A DNA stretch of 26,394 bases from a virus. The notes under the pieces are model-generated. The model saw only the letters and a program-made list of their open reading frames with translations, was not told where the DNA came from and made no database searches. The position numbers and the translations under genes were made by a program. Positions 12,095 through 20,618 of this stretch are shown here, in pieces (within the stretch, counting starts at the first letter, position 1; every line of letters begins with the position of its first letter). The DNA is taken from positions 1 through 26,394 of the IMG/VR virus record IMGVR_UViG_3300025769_000707; one strand, 5' to 3'.

Positions 12095-12595
12095 ATGTCT
12101 GATGATTTTAATTTAAACTTGACTGATGTCGAGGATACAGGTGGATCGTTTGATCTTATGCCAGTCGGTGACTACGAATTTGTAGCTACTGGATGGGAGA
12201 ATAAAACTAGTGCTAAGGGTGATAGATACTTATCAATTACCTTTGATGTGACAGGCCCTACTCATTCAGGTCGTAAGATATGGGAAACATTCATGCTCGA
12301 AGGAGCTGGGTTAAACGTATCTATCAGCAGAATAAGAGACTGGAGAAGATCCATGGGCATGGAAGCTGATGTTGATGCCTTTGGTCTTGAACAGTTAGAG
12401 AGCATGTTAAACATTCCTTTCAAAGCCAAGGTCAGTGTTGAAGTTGGTAGAGATAAGGGAGACGGAACGAAGTGGGACGACAAGAACAAGATTGCTAAGT
12501 TTCTTGCAGTTGAGACAAGCAGTAAGTCAGCTCCTTCGCAAAGTCCTAAAGAAGAATCAAAGTCAGATGATGATGATTTCGATTGGGACAAATAA
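12095..12595 (+). CDS. DUF669 protein, SSB-like
   Basis: The 166-residue protein has the DUF669 pattern: an acidic start, LMPVGDYEFVATGWENKTSA (21-40) with a following beta strand, and a C-terminal acidic tail ending DDDDFDWDK like the protein-interaction tip of single-stranded DNA-binding proteins. Proteins of this family are usually found next to Sak4-like recombinases, as here, and are thought to bind single-stranded DNA. AAAAGGAG before the ATG supports the start. The acidic tail probably recruits replication or recombination partners. Confidence 0.85.
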   Translation: MSDDFNLNLTDVEDTGGSFDLMPVGDYEFVATGWENKTSAKGDRYLSITFDVTGPTHSGRKIWETFMLEGAGLNVSISRIRDWRRSMGMEADVDAFGLEQLESMLNIPFKAKVSVEVGRDKGDGTKWDDKNKIAKFLAVETSSKSAPSQSPKEESKSDDDDFDWDK

Positions 12596-12685
12596 TTTAT
12601 TTACCAGAGAGAGTAAATAAATAACTCGAGTGAGTAGTCTTAATACCAAGACTACTCCTCGCACCTAGGGTTATTGTATACCCTA
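12595..12685 (+). ncRNA. Three consecutive stem-loops between the SSB-like gene and the KIEKDVP gene
   Basis: Hairpin 1: ATTTATTTAC/GTAAATAAAT (12595-12622), 10 bp with an 8-base loop. Hairpin 2: 10 bp GAGTAGTCTT/AAGACTACTC plus a further CGAG/CTCG after one bulged T (12627-12661), 14 bp in all. Hairpin 3: TAGGGT/ACCCTA (12666-12685). No T-run follows hairpin 2; a T5 lies six bases after hairpin 3. A structured leader, processing site, attenuator or single-strand origin is possible. Confidence 0.6.
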
Positions 12686-12705
12686 ATGTATTTTTGGAGA
12701 AATAT

Positions 12706-12903
12706 ATGGATTTAAAAATAGAAAAAGATGTTCCCATACCTCAGACAGTAACTTCGTTATTAAAAAGTATGGAGGTTGGAGACTCAGTTGTATGTAATCT
12801 AAATAAATGCAATAGATTAAGAGCTAGAGCAAGTGAGGTTGGAATAAAAGTTCTTACAAGAAAAATAGAAGATAATTCATATCGACTATGGAGAATAAAA
12901 TAA
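12706..12903 (+). CDS. KIEKDVP-family small protein, copy 2 (65 residues)
   Basis: The frame is open from a TTG at 12694, but the ATG at 12706 follows GGAGA by five bases. The product begins DLKIEKDVPIP and contains MEVGDSVVCN and a closing YRLWRIK, the same plan as the gene at 4581. Such proteins may be small DNA- or protein-binding modules; no function is established. It sits behind a three-hairpin leader, so its expression may be controlled separately from the recombination genes. The stop overlaps the next ATG (TAATG). Confidence 0.7.
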   Translation: MDLKIEKDVPIPQTVTSLLKSMEVGDSVVCNLNKCNRLRARASEVGIKVLTRKIEDNSYRLWRIK

Positions 12904-13094
12904 TGGCAATAGATAAAAGAGAAGCGAATGCTTTAGTAGAATCAATGACATTACTATTAGATTCTTTAGATCAAAACTTTGACAGCCTACCCTCTGGGTT
13001 AGATACTGTAGTAAAGGAAGCTAAATTAACATTATTAAACGTGGATACTAAAGATGACAGACAAAGAAAAATTTATAGAATATTTAGACAGTAA
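12903..13094 (+). CDS. 63-residue helical hypothetical protein
   Basis: The ATG at 12903 overlaps the previous stop; an in-frame ATG five codons earlier lies inside that gene and is less likely. The product is helical and acidic (NALVESMTLLLDSLDQNF) with a basic end. Its last 41 bases overlap the next gene. No family is recognised. Confidence 0.5.
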   Translation: MAIDKREANALVESMTLLLDSLDQNFDSLPSGLDTVVKEAKLTLLNVDTKDDRQRKIYRIFRQ

Positions 13095-13341
13095 AACTTG
13101 CAACACAGTTATTGATGACGTGCAGCAATGTGTTGATGGTTGGTCAATGAAAGAATTAGACTCACGATCAGCAATCATTACACTAACAAGATTTGCTGTT
13201 GATCTTACCTTTAAGTTTTCTTTCACACAAAAAGAAGCCTTAGAGTTAATACTAAGTATGGTACAAGATCACATGGACATAATGGGAGTTGAAAAACCAA
13301 TCACAGAAGATCCCGTAGAAGAAATAAAAATACTACATTGA
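13054..13341 (+). CDS. 95-residue hypothetical protein
   Basis: The ATG at 13054 has no strong ribosome site, although it lies within the coding end of the previous gene, which may supply coupling. The product is mostly helical with two moderately hydrophobic stretches (IITLTRFAVDLTFKFSF and EALELILSMVQDHMDIM) that look like packed helices rather than membrane spans. Its stop overlaps the helicase's TTG start in a TTGA junction. Function unknown. Confidence 0.55.
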   Translation: MTDKEKFIEYLDSKTCNTVIDDVQQCVDGWSMKELDSRSAIITLTRFAVDLTFKFSFTQKEALELILSMVQDHMDIMGVEKPITEDPVEEIKILH

Positions 13342-15008
13342 AACTTAGATACTACCAAAGGGATGCAATAGATTCCCTACACCATTGGTTTGCCAATCGT
13401 CCAGCAGAGGATCATGCTTTGATCGTACTGCCAACGGCTGCTGGTAAAACCATTATCTTTTCTCATTTTATTAAAGAGATACTAGCCAAAGATCCTACAG
13501 CTAGGTTCTTGGTTATGGCTCATAGAAAAGAATTAGTAGAACAAGCAGAGACTAAACTTAAAACTGTATGGCCCGATGCTCCAGTGGGTGTATTGGCAGC
13601 AGGGATGAAACGCTTTGAGATAGATTCACAGATCCTTATAGCAAGTAGAGATACCCTAGCATCACCCAAGAGATTAGATGCTGTCGGTAGCTTTGATTAC
13701 ATGATCATAGATGAAGCACATAACGTACCGCCAAGCTCTCATACTAGATACAAGAAGATTATAACAACCCTATCAGACAGGAATCCTATGAAGGTTATGG
13801 GCTGTACTGCCACACCATATCGTATGGGACAAGGTTATATATATGGCAATCGTAAAGATCATTTCTTTAAAGGACTAGCTTATTCAGTATCAATACCTGA
13901 GCTGATCCGTAATGGATTTTTGTGTAGGTTATCAGCCTATGCTGTAAATGAGGATGCCATCATTGATGCAGGAGCTGTTGCATTAAAGTTTAAGAATGGA
14001 GACTTTAAGGAAAGCGAACTAGAAAAAATAGCTATGGTCGATGATACGATCTTACAGGTTATTAACGACTGGATTGATAACGCTTATACCAAAGGTAGAA
14101 CAGCTACAGTATTCTTTTGTGTATCAGTATTACATGCAGAGAAAATGACTCAATGCTTGAAGACCTATGGGATCGAAGCTGAATGCGTTACAGGTGAGAC
14201 ACCAAAAGATAAAAGAGAAGATGTATTAAAAAGATTCAACGCTGGATCTATACATGCTATATGTAATGTGGGTGTGCTGACTGAAGGTTGGGATGCTCCA
14301 AGAGCTGACTGCGTAGCATTACTTAGACCAACACAAAGCGTTGGCTTGTTTGTTCAAATGTGCGGAAGGGGGATGAGACTGCACGAGGAGAAAGACAACT
14401 GCCTACTACTAGACTATGGAGAAAATGTAGCTAGGCATGGTTGTCTTGATGAGATACAACCTGATCAGTCAGCTCCAGCTAGATACCATCCTAAGATATG
14501 TTCTAACTGTAGTGCAATTAACTTACCCTCAGCTAAGAAATGTATTGAGTGTGGTCAAGAGTTTGAAGGATCTAAAAAGTTTGAAGAACTACAGACTAAG
14601 AAAGAAAAAGAAGTTGCTAAGAGAACTAAGGCAGAGAGACAAGCTGTCTTGTCTGATGAGAGAGAGAAGGCCAAGCCTAGATACAAACCTGTCACTGACA
14701 TCTATGCAACAGTAACCAAATCACAGAATGGCAGTGAGTATTGTCAAGTAATCTTTACAGTTAAGAATGAATTTTTCCCTAAGAAAATGCCGTTGATGTT
14801 TGGACATCCCAAAGCACACCACATGGCAGTACGTAAGTGGAAGAAGATAGCAGAGAAGTGGGGATCGCCCAAGCAACCATGGATGGCCGCTGAATTAATA
14901 AACAGTGGTGCCTTTGAGAACATAGCAGAGATTGTCTTACAAAAGCAGGGCAAGTATGAGAATGTTATAGGGATCAGAACAAAACAAAACGAGGAGATAT
15001 TATTATGA
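13338..15008 (+). CDS. Superfamily 2 DEAD/DEAH helicase with zinc ribbon
   Basis: The 556-residue protein shows Walker A PTAAGKT (32-38), DEAH (125-128), TATP (157-160) and QMCGRGMR motif VI (340-347), an SF2 helicase of the Rad25/UvsW-like type common in phages. Cys388, 391, 402 and 405 form a zinc ribbon. The first in-frame ATG lies past the Walker A, so translation must begin at the TTG at 13338, which gives the expected KLRYYQRDAI start. It probably remodels branched DNA during replication and recombination. It overlaps both neighbours in four-base junctions. Confidence 0.9.
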   Translation: MKLRYYQRDAIDSLHHWFANRPAEDHALIVLPTAAGKTIIFSHFIKEILAKDPTARFLVMAHRKELVEQAETKLKTVWPDAPVGVLAAGMKRFEIDSQILIASRDTLASPKRLDAVGSFDYMIIDEAHNVPPSSHTRYKKIITTLSDRNPMKVMGCTATPYRMGQGYIYGNRKDHFFKGLAYSVSIPELIRNGFLCRLSAYAVNEDAIIDAGAVALKFKNGDFKESELEKIAMVDDTILQVINDWIDNAYTKGRTATVFFCVSVLHAEKMTQCLKTYGIEAECVTGETPKDKREDVLKRFNAGSIHAICNVGVLTEGWDAPRADCVALLRPTQSVGLFVQMCGRGMRLHEEKDNCLLLDYGENVARHGCLDEIQPDQSAPARYHPKICSNCSAINLPSAKKCIECGQEFEGSKKFEELQTKKEKEVAKRTKAERQAVLSDEREKAKPRYKPVTDIYATVTKSQNGSEYCQVIFTVKNEFFPKKMPLMFGHPKAHHMAVRKWKKIAEKWGSPKQPWMAAELINSGAFENIAEIVLQKQGKYENVIGIRTKQNEEILL

Positions 15009-15256
15009 ACAAAACTAAATTAGTAGAACTAGCAGATGAAGTATTGACTGATGTTGATGTTGATATGCAAAGTGTTTTAAAAAAAGAATTAGAGATAAAT
15101 TTATGTGAGAAGTTAGCTGATATTTTTTTTGCAGCACAACGACACCATAAATACCCTTTAGATGTTGGTCGCATTGGAAAAAATGAAAAATCCTACAAAG
15201 CTGTAAAACCAATATTGGATGATTGTATAGATAAATTATTAGGAAAAACAAAATGA
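15005..15256 (+). CDS. 83-residue hypothetical protein
   Basis: Both junctions are ATGA overlaps, upstream with the helicase and downstream with the nuclease gene. GAGGAG stands before its ATG. The product is helical and charged (NLCEKLADIFFAAQRHHKY in its middle) without catalytic motif. Its position between helicase and nuclease suggests a small accessory role, but there is no sequence evidence for it. Confidence 0.65.
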   Translation: MNKTKLVELADEVLTDVDVDMQSVLKKELEINLCEKLADIFFAAQRHHKYPLDVGRIGKNEKSYKAVKPILDDCIDKLLGKTK

Positions 15257-16338
15257 CAATCAATCATCTTCTTGATGAAGTAGAAACAAATACTGAGAGA
15301 CACCAAAGGTTTTATTTGGGTATCAGTGGTATCGGCAATCCAAATCAAAGGCTCCTTTGGATGCGATACCGCTGGCTCATGCCCGATGAATGGGAGCCAA
15401 GAGTTCTTAGACTTTTAGACCTAGGCAATGTAGTAGAAGATCATTTGATTGAGAAGCTACGTAAGATACCAGGAGCCATTATCTATGATGTTCAAAAGGA
15501 TGGTAAGCAATTTAAAACAGAGGCTCTTGGAGGGCATGTCAAAGGACACATAGATGGTGTCGCTAGAAACCTACCAGGCTTGAAAGAAAACATACCCTAT
15601 CTGTTAGAGTTTAAAACAGCTAACGACAATCGTTTTAAAAATTTAGAAAAGCTAGGTAGTTATTGTGCTTGGTCAGAAGAGTATGACGCACAGATTCATT
15701 TGTACATGGGACTTTTTAAAATGGATCATTGCATAGCTATCGTTTACAACAAAAACAATTCAGCTTTGTATACAGAAGTTATTGACTTTGATTACTTAAA
15801 GTTTGAAATGCTTATGGAAAAAGCAGAGCATGTATTGAAAACTAATACGCCACCTGACAACAACATACCCGAGACTGACTACAGAATACGTAGCTTTATG
15901 TCTGCTAAAGAAAGGGCCGCATATCTTGGCAGATCTTTACCTGAGAAAGTTCATTGCAGATCATGTCGCTTTGCTAGTGTTGATATTAACAAGGGTGGGG
16001 GGCATTGGCATTGCTCTCAACATGACAAAGGAATCAGCGAGGATAGACAGACTAAGGGATGTCCAAGACATAACTATATACCAGAGCTAATACCAGCAAC
16101 CATGATCGAAGAGGATGATAACTTTGTTATGTATGAGAAAGATGGGTTTAAGTTTATTAACGTAGCTAGTCAGAAAGAATCTACTGGCGACAACCTTTAC
16201 TCTAGTGAGGAGCTGATAGAAGTAATCAACAGTGGCTTTCCAAAAGAATTACTAGAACAGTGTGCTTCTGCTAAGAGATTAATGAATGGTACGATCAAGA
16301 GTATCAGACCTTGGGTTGAAACAGGCGTGCCTTTCTAA
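15253..16338 (+). CDS. PD-(D/E)XK nuclease, Cas4/RecB-like
   Basis: The 361-residue protein contains GNVVED (59-64), GHIDG (98-102, Asp101), LLEFK (117-121, Glu119 and Lys121) and DAQIHLYM (145-152), in order the alpha-helical Glu, Asp, ExK and Gln motifs of Cas4/RecB-type nucleases. Four cysteines (235, 238, 254, 270) after the catalytic core could hold an iron-sulfur cluster or zinc, as in Cas4. It probably resects DNA ends to feed the Sak4-like annealing protein. It is the last gene of the rightward operon. Its stop codon overlaps that of the convergent resolvase. Confidence 0.85.
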   Translation: MTINHLLDEVETNTERHQRFYLGISGIGNPNQRLLWMRYRWLMPDEWEPRVLRLLDLGNVVEDHLIEKLRKIPGAIIYDVQKDGKQFKTEALGGHVKGHIDGVARNLPGLKENIPYLLEFKTANDNRFKNLEKLGSYCAWSEEYDAQIHLYMGLFKMDHCIAIVYNKNNSALYTEVIDFDYLKFEMLMEKAEHVLKTNTPPDNNIPETDYRIRSFMSAKERAAYLGRSLPEKVHCRSCRFASVDINKGGGHWHCSQHDKGISEDRQTKGCPRHNYIPELIPATMIEEDDNFVMYEKDGFKFINVASQKESTGDNLYSSEELIEVINSGFPKELLEQCASAKRLMNGTIKSIRPWVETGVPF

Positions 16339-16664
16339 GCTTTAGCTTTTTTTATTACTATAATTTCTACGCCTGGATACAAAGCTTCAACAAGTTTCTT
16401 CTTTAATCTAAACATAGGTGTCTCTATACCCTTGGTATCTTCTATGATCTCATCGCCATTGATGTTCTTATATTTAAAGTCAGCCTTGTAAAGACATACC
16501 TTCTTTTCATTAACAAAGCATGGGAAGGGTGGGTGTACTTCTATGTCAGAGATTAGGCCTTTATCTTCTAGTTCTTTAAGATGATTGTATCGAGCTGCCT
16601 CAAGTTTGCTATCAAAGGTATAGCCATCGAGTCTTACTTTCTTTGCTCCGTATTTGTTGTACAA
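16335..16664 (-). CDS. DUF1064 endonuclease, Holliday-junction-resolvase-like
   Basis: The 109-residue protein matches the DUF1064 pattern: NKYGAKKVRLDGYTFDSKLEA (about 3-23, Glu22), YKADFKY (60-66, Asp62) and IEDTKG (74-79, Asp76 and Lys78), a small PD-(D/E)XK nuclease core. No ATG exists before the conserved part, and the TTG at 16664 is the likely start, with AGGA shortly upstream. It is the last gene of the leftward virion operon, so it would be made late, when a resolvase is needed to remove branches before packaging. Its stop overlaps the plus-strand nuclease stop. Confidence 0.8.
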   Translation of the reverse strand: MYNKYGAKKVRLDGYTFDSKLEAARYNHLKELEDKGLISDIEVHPPFPCFVNEKKVCLYKADFKYKNINGDEIIEDTKGIETPMFRLKKKLVEALYPGVEIIVIKKAKA

Positions 16665-16665
16665 A

Positions 16666-19600
16666 TTAGATTCCTAGTATTTTCTTTTCTTCTTCTTCTC
16701 TTAGTAGCTGAGATGCTCTGCTAGGTTGAGCAAGATTAGGTGCTTCAAACTGTCCTTGTAAAGATTGTCCAGTTAAATCTATTGAAGCAGAAGCCAAGTC
16801 TCCAATAGGTACTTCTTGAGGTGCTTTAATATCTGTTCCTTGTAAAGCAAAGTTAAGTACATCTTGATTAACTTCACTAGGTTTAAATATACCTAGCATA
16901 ACCAAGTCTCTGTTAGCTACCTTAGCAATCTTTAACTGTTCGCTAATAGCATAATCAGGAACTCCTAATGTTCTTGCATCTTCTATAGCTGTGTAAAGAG
17001 TTCTTAAAGAATTGTATCTGTCTTTGTTTGTATTGATGTAACCTTTAACAAAACTTTCTGCATCTCTTCTGTTATTTGATCTAAGCAATCTATTAAATTC
17101 ATTAGTTGTTTCTCTTATAGCTCTCTTAGACTCTGCTGCTTTGTAATACAGAGATCTTTCTAGCTGTGGTTTAACAACTTTAATACCAGAGAAAGCTTGT
17201 ACCATTGTCTCTGCTACATCAATAGGTTTTCCTTTTGGACTAATTAAATCTTCTTCTCCTGTAAAGACAGAGGCTGCAGCTGTTACAAAATCTTTAGGAA
17301 CTATCTGTGTTCCTTCTGCATCAACTTGTACTGAAAAAGGCAGTGCTGTAGGTGCTATAGAATTAAAAACGTGAATCATTGATTTTAAACCCTTATCACC
17401 TAATAAATCTGATTCGTTATAAATAATTTTACCTGTTGATGTTTGACCAGATTGTGCTTCAAGCAAGGCGTTAGCACCTATACTTGTAGATAAAAAAGGA
17501 TTTGCCATTTCTCCTACTGAATCTATTGTTGCATTACTTGCTATGCTTAGTAGACTAGCTTCGTTTCTATTGCCAGTAGCAACTGCATTTAATACAGCTC
17601 TAAATGGTCTTTGCAAATAATCATAGGGATTGGTGTAACTGTAATTAATAAATCCTGTAATATTTCCTTGTGCATCAGTGCTGGTTGGAATCATAGTCGC
17701 AGTCTTTTCCCAAGGTGCAGCAAAAGATCTTTTATATGCGTCTATCTGTTCTTGACTTGAACCAGTTAGGGCTAGACCTGCTGCGGTTAAACCTGCTGGA
17801 ACTCCAACAGTAGTAGTTAGTCCAGACGTTAGTCTTCTCATTCCTACTTTTTGTAATTCTGCATTGTTACTTGCTAGTTCTTTAATACCTCTTGATATAG
17901 TGTTGCCAGTATTTCTTACTATCTCAGCAGGGAAAGCTGTAAAGTTACCTATGACTGGTATAAATTTTAATTGTTTTACTATCTCAGGAACTCTTGAGTA
18001 AGTGGGAGTTACATTCAAAGCTATGTCAGCAGACTCTGCTTTAATAAATTTATCTAAAGCATCATCGCTAACAGATTTTAATTCACCAACATTGATAGTA
18101 CCATCTTGTCTAATAAGTTTTTGAATATCAGTATTAGAAAAATTCTTAGCAGCATTGACAGGAATAAAGGCATCATCAGTAGAGTCAGCTATAACCTTTG
18201 TAAGTTTTGCTTGTTCGCCATTCCAATTAATCCACCTAGCCGCGTTATCTGATCCTGTATAAATTCTTTCAACAGGTTTTAATGCTTTCTGTAATTTATT
18301 TGTAAGACCGTTTGATTGTAATTTTTTCATCAAAGCAACATCTTCTATAGCATAAGAAGCTAAGTCAGCTATTTCTTCTAACTGCGTACCTCTTCCTACA
18401 ACAATACCGTACTCTCTTCCTTCTTTAATATCTTTGTTGTATTTTGTTTTTTGCCTTGGATCAAAAACACCAGCAAAAGACTTTTGAAAAGTTTTTGTAA
18501 ACTCAGCAGAAGGCCCAAGGTTTCCATTCATAGCAGCAAATAATGGGACACTTGTATTGTTTCTTATATGAGCACCAACAGATAACAAGGTTTTGTTATA
18601 TTGTCCTACTGTTTTTAAACCTAACAAACCCTTGTAAACATTTTTTAAAATGTTAGGCATAGTATTCATAAAATCTTTTGATGATCCTGTAACAGCATCA
18701 ACAAAAACTTTTGGTGCATAGGTATCTTGTAAAGCACCTTGCTTGTCATTAAATTTTACATAATCAACGCCGTCTATTGTAACTTCATCTCTTAGTGAAG
18801 GAATTTCTTTTCCTGTCTTTGGATCTTTTTTAGGAGCAATTTGTTTTCCTGTCTTTGGATTTATTTCAGGAGCTTTTAATACATTTATTCCTTCAGCTGT
18901 TAATTGATCAGGAGTCTTTAAAAAAGATGTGGTTCCTAATTGTTTTGCATTATCATTAATTAATCTTATATCATCATAAACTTTTATATTTCCTACTGAA
19001 GTAGCAATTTTAGATATAGTAGAAGTAGCTGCAAAAGTCTCATCTACTAAAGCTTTTCTCCACTCAGATCCTTCTTTGTATGTAAGGGGAGTTATCTCAC
19101 CTAAAGCTTCCCTAACTTCAGGTAAGTTTTTTAATGTTTTTCCTTTTAGTAAGCCACCTTTTATATTGTTTACTAAAAGCTCTGGAGTTTCGTGAGGGTT
19201 TAAAGAGTTTTTAGGATTTCTTATATCATCAAAAATTTGTATTGCTTTAGATGTTCCAAGAGGATCACCCTCAAGTCCTGCTACTGTTTTAATTTTATCA
19301 ATAGCTGCATCGTATACTTCTTTAGATGGCTCAAAACCAGAATCATTTATAGCTCTGTAAAGAGTTGTTCCATACAAACCTCTGTTTTTAAGTAACGCAT
19401 CTTTAAAATTTTGATCTAAAGTTAAACCTGCAACAGTAGGTCTATCAGAAACTAAATCAAATAATAGTTTTTGTTCTAATTCAAATATTGTTTTATTGTT
19501 TTGAACTATAGAAGATATTGTATTATTAGGATCTATCCCTAGAGCCTCGTAATCTATTTTGTTTCCTGATCCTTCAAAACTTTTAATCTTTTTTAAAGCT

Positions 19601-20616
19601 TCGTCTTGAAGTTCTTTTGCTTTAATTCTTTTTGCATCGTCAGCTAAAGAAGGAAACTGTCTTTCAACAGCAAGCAAAGGTGCTCTATAAGTTGATATAG
19701 ATTTAACTAATTCTAAAGAGTCTTTATCATTTAATTTACCACCATTGGTAACAGCATCTTCCATTGTTCTTCTTATCTTATCTCCAGCATCAGCTATCTC
19801 TAATCCAAGATTAGATGCGTAAGCTTTTTGTGTTTGAAATACATCTGATATTAATTTATTATTTTTTGTAGTTTGTTCAAAAGTTCCACCGTAACTAAAG
19901 TTTTTTCTTAAGTAATCAAATAAACTTTTATCTGCTTTGGTTGCAGAAGCAAGAGCTTCATTTGGGCTAACTTTTTTAGCTAATGCACTCATGTAAGGTG
20001 CAATTAGATCTAATCCAACACCAGCTGTTTTAAGAGTTCCTCCCACAACCTTGGGTGCAGCATAAACAAATGATGCTGTCTCAGCAAACACTTGCATTCT
20101 TTCTTTTAGTCTTGCAGCTGCGGCATCTCTGCCTGCAAGATTCTTAATTCTTTCTTCGTCACTTTCTTTATCAAAGATCATGTCAGCAAAAGTATCAACA
20201 TCATCTGTAGCTACAGCAGCATCGACTGCACCTATAGCTCCTAGTTGTTTTGCTTTACTTAATTTAGATAGAGCACTTGCTGTGCCAAGACCAGGTATAC
20301 CAAACTGAGCAATCATTTGTGCTGTTTTACCAGCAGTACCTTCTACTTCAGGTTTAATACCTTCAAAAAATTCGTTTACATTGTCAGTTACTTCTGTATT
20401 AAATAGAAGATCAATACCAGTTGTCGGTATGGTAGCAAGGCCTTGAGGTATAGAGACAACACCTGCAGCTATTCCTCTACCTATGTCTCCTGCTAAAGAA
20501 CCAGATGATCCAGTTCTTTTTCTTTTCATTGATTTTTGTTTTGCTTTTTCTATTTCTTTAGGATCATTACTATCTACAAATAATTTTCTTCCATCCTCAA
20601 GAACCACTAAAGGCAC
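16666..20616 (-). CDS. 1316-residue putative internal virion / ejection protein
   Basis: Translation starts at a GTG at 20616 with GGAG upstream. The N-terminus (residues 1-35) is basic; about 40-120 is Gly/Ala-rich and weakly hydrophobic (GDIGRGIAAGVVSIPQG), and long helical stretches follow. In the C-terminal half are KFIPVIGNFTAFPAEIVRN and a hydrophobic TVGVPAGLTAAGLALTG, patterns of the large proteins found after tail genes in podophages. I see no lytic transglycosylase or protease motif. Size, position after the tail-type genes and the membrane-seeking segments suggest a protein ejected with the DNA. A polyvalent (several-domain) protein is the alternative. Confidence 0.6.
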   Translation of the reverse strand: MPLVVLEDGRKLFVDSNDPKEIEKAKQKSMKRKRTGSSGSLAGDIGRGIAAGVVSIPQGLATIPTTGIDLLFNTEVTDNVNEFFEGIKPEVEGTAGKTAQMIAQFGIPGLGTASALSKLSKAKQLGAIGAVDAAVATDDVDTFADMIFDKESDEERIKNLAGRDAAAARLKERMQVFAETASFVYAAPKVVGGTLKTAGVGLDLIAPYMSALAKKVSPNEALASATKADKSLFDYLRKNFSYGGTFEQTTKNNKLISDVFQTQKAYASNLGLEIADAGDKIRRTMEDAVTNGGKLNDKDSLELVKSISTYRAPLLAVERQFPSLADDAKRIKAKELQDEALKKIKSFEGSGNKIDYEALGIDPNNTISSIVQNNKTIFELEQKLLFDLVSDRPTVAGLTLDQNFKDALLKNRGLYGTTLYRAINDSGFEPSKEVYDAAIDKIKTVAGLEGDPLGTSKAIQIFDDIRNPKNSLNPHETPELLVNNIKGGLLKGKTLKNLPEVREALGEITPLTYKEGSEWRKALVDETFAATSTISKIATSVGNIKVYDDIRLINDNAKQLGTTSFLKTPDQLTAEGINVLKAPEINPKTGKQIAPKKDPKTGKEIPSLRDEVTIDGVDYVKFNDKQGALQDTYAPKVFVDAVTGSSKDFMNTMPNILKNVYKGLLGLKTVGQYNKTLLSVGAHIRNNTSVPLFAAMNGNLGPSAEFTKTFQKSFAGVFDPRQKTKYNKDIKEGREYGIVVGRGTQLEEIADLASYAIEDVALMKKLQSNGLTNKLQKALKPVERIYTGSDNAARWINWNGEQAKLTKVIADSTDDAFIPVNAAKNFSNTDIQKLIRQDGTINVGELKSVSDDALDKFIKAESADIALNVTPTYSRVPEIVKQLKFIPVIGNFTAFPAEIVRNTGNTISRGIKELASNNAELQKVGMRRLTSGLTTTVGVPAGLTAAGLALTGSSQEQIDAYKRSFAAPWEKTATMIPTSTDAQGNITGFINYSYTNPYDYLQRPFRAVLNAVATGNRNEASLLSIASNATIDSVGEMANPFLSTSIGANALLEAQSGQTSTGKIIYNESDLLGDKGLKSMIHVFNSIAPTALPFSVQVDAEGTQIVPKDFVTAAASVFTGEEDLISPKGKPIDVAETMVQAFSGIKVVKPQLERSLYYKAAESKRAIRETTNEFNRLLRSNNRRDAESFVKGYINTNKDRYNSLRTLYTAIEDARTLGVPDYAISEQLKIAKVANRDLVMLGIFKPSEVNQDVLNFALQGTDIKAPQEVPIGDLASASIDLTGQSLQGQFEAPNLAQPSRASQLLREEEEKKILGI

Positions 20617-20618
20617 TG

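Noticed and set aside
18801-18865. Short tandem repeat in the 1316-residue gene (two copies of a PKTGK segment about 13 residues apart)
   Set aside because: Only two short copies of a Lys-rich linker; ordinary slippage in a low-complexity stretch explains it.
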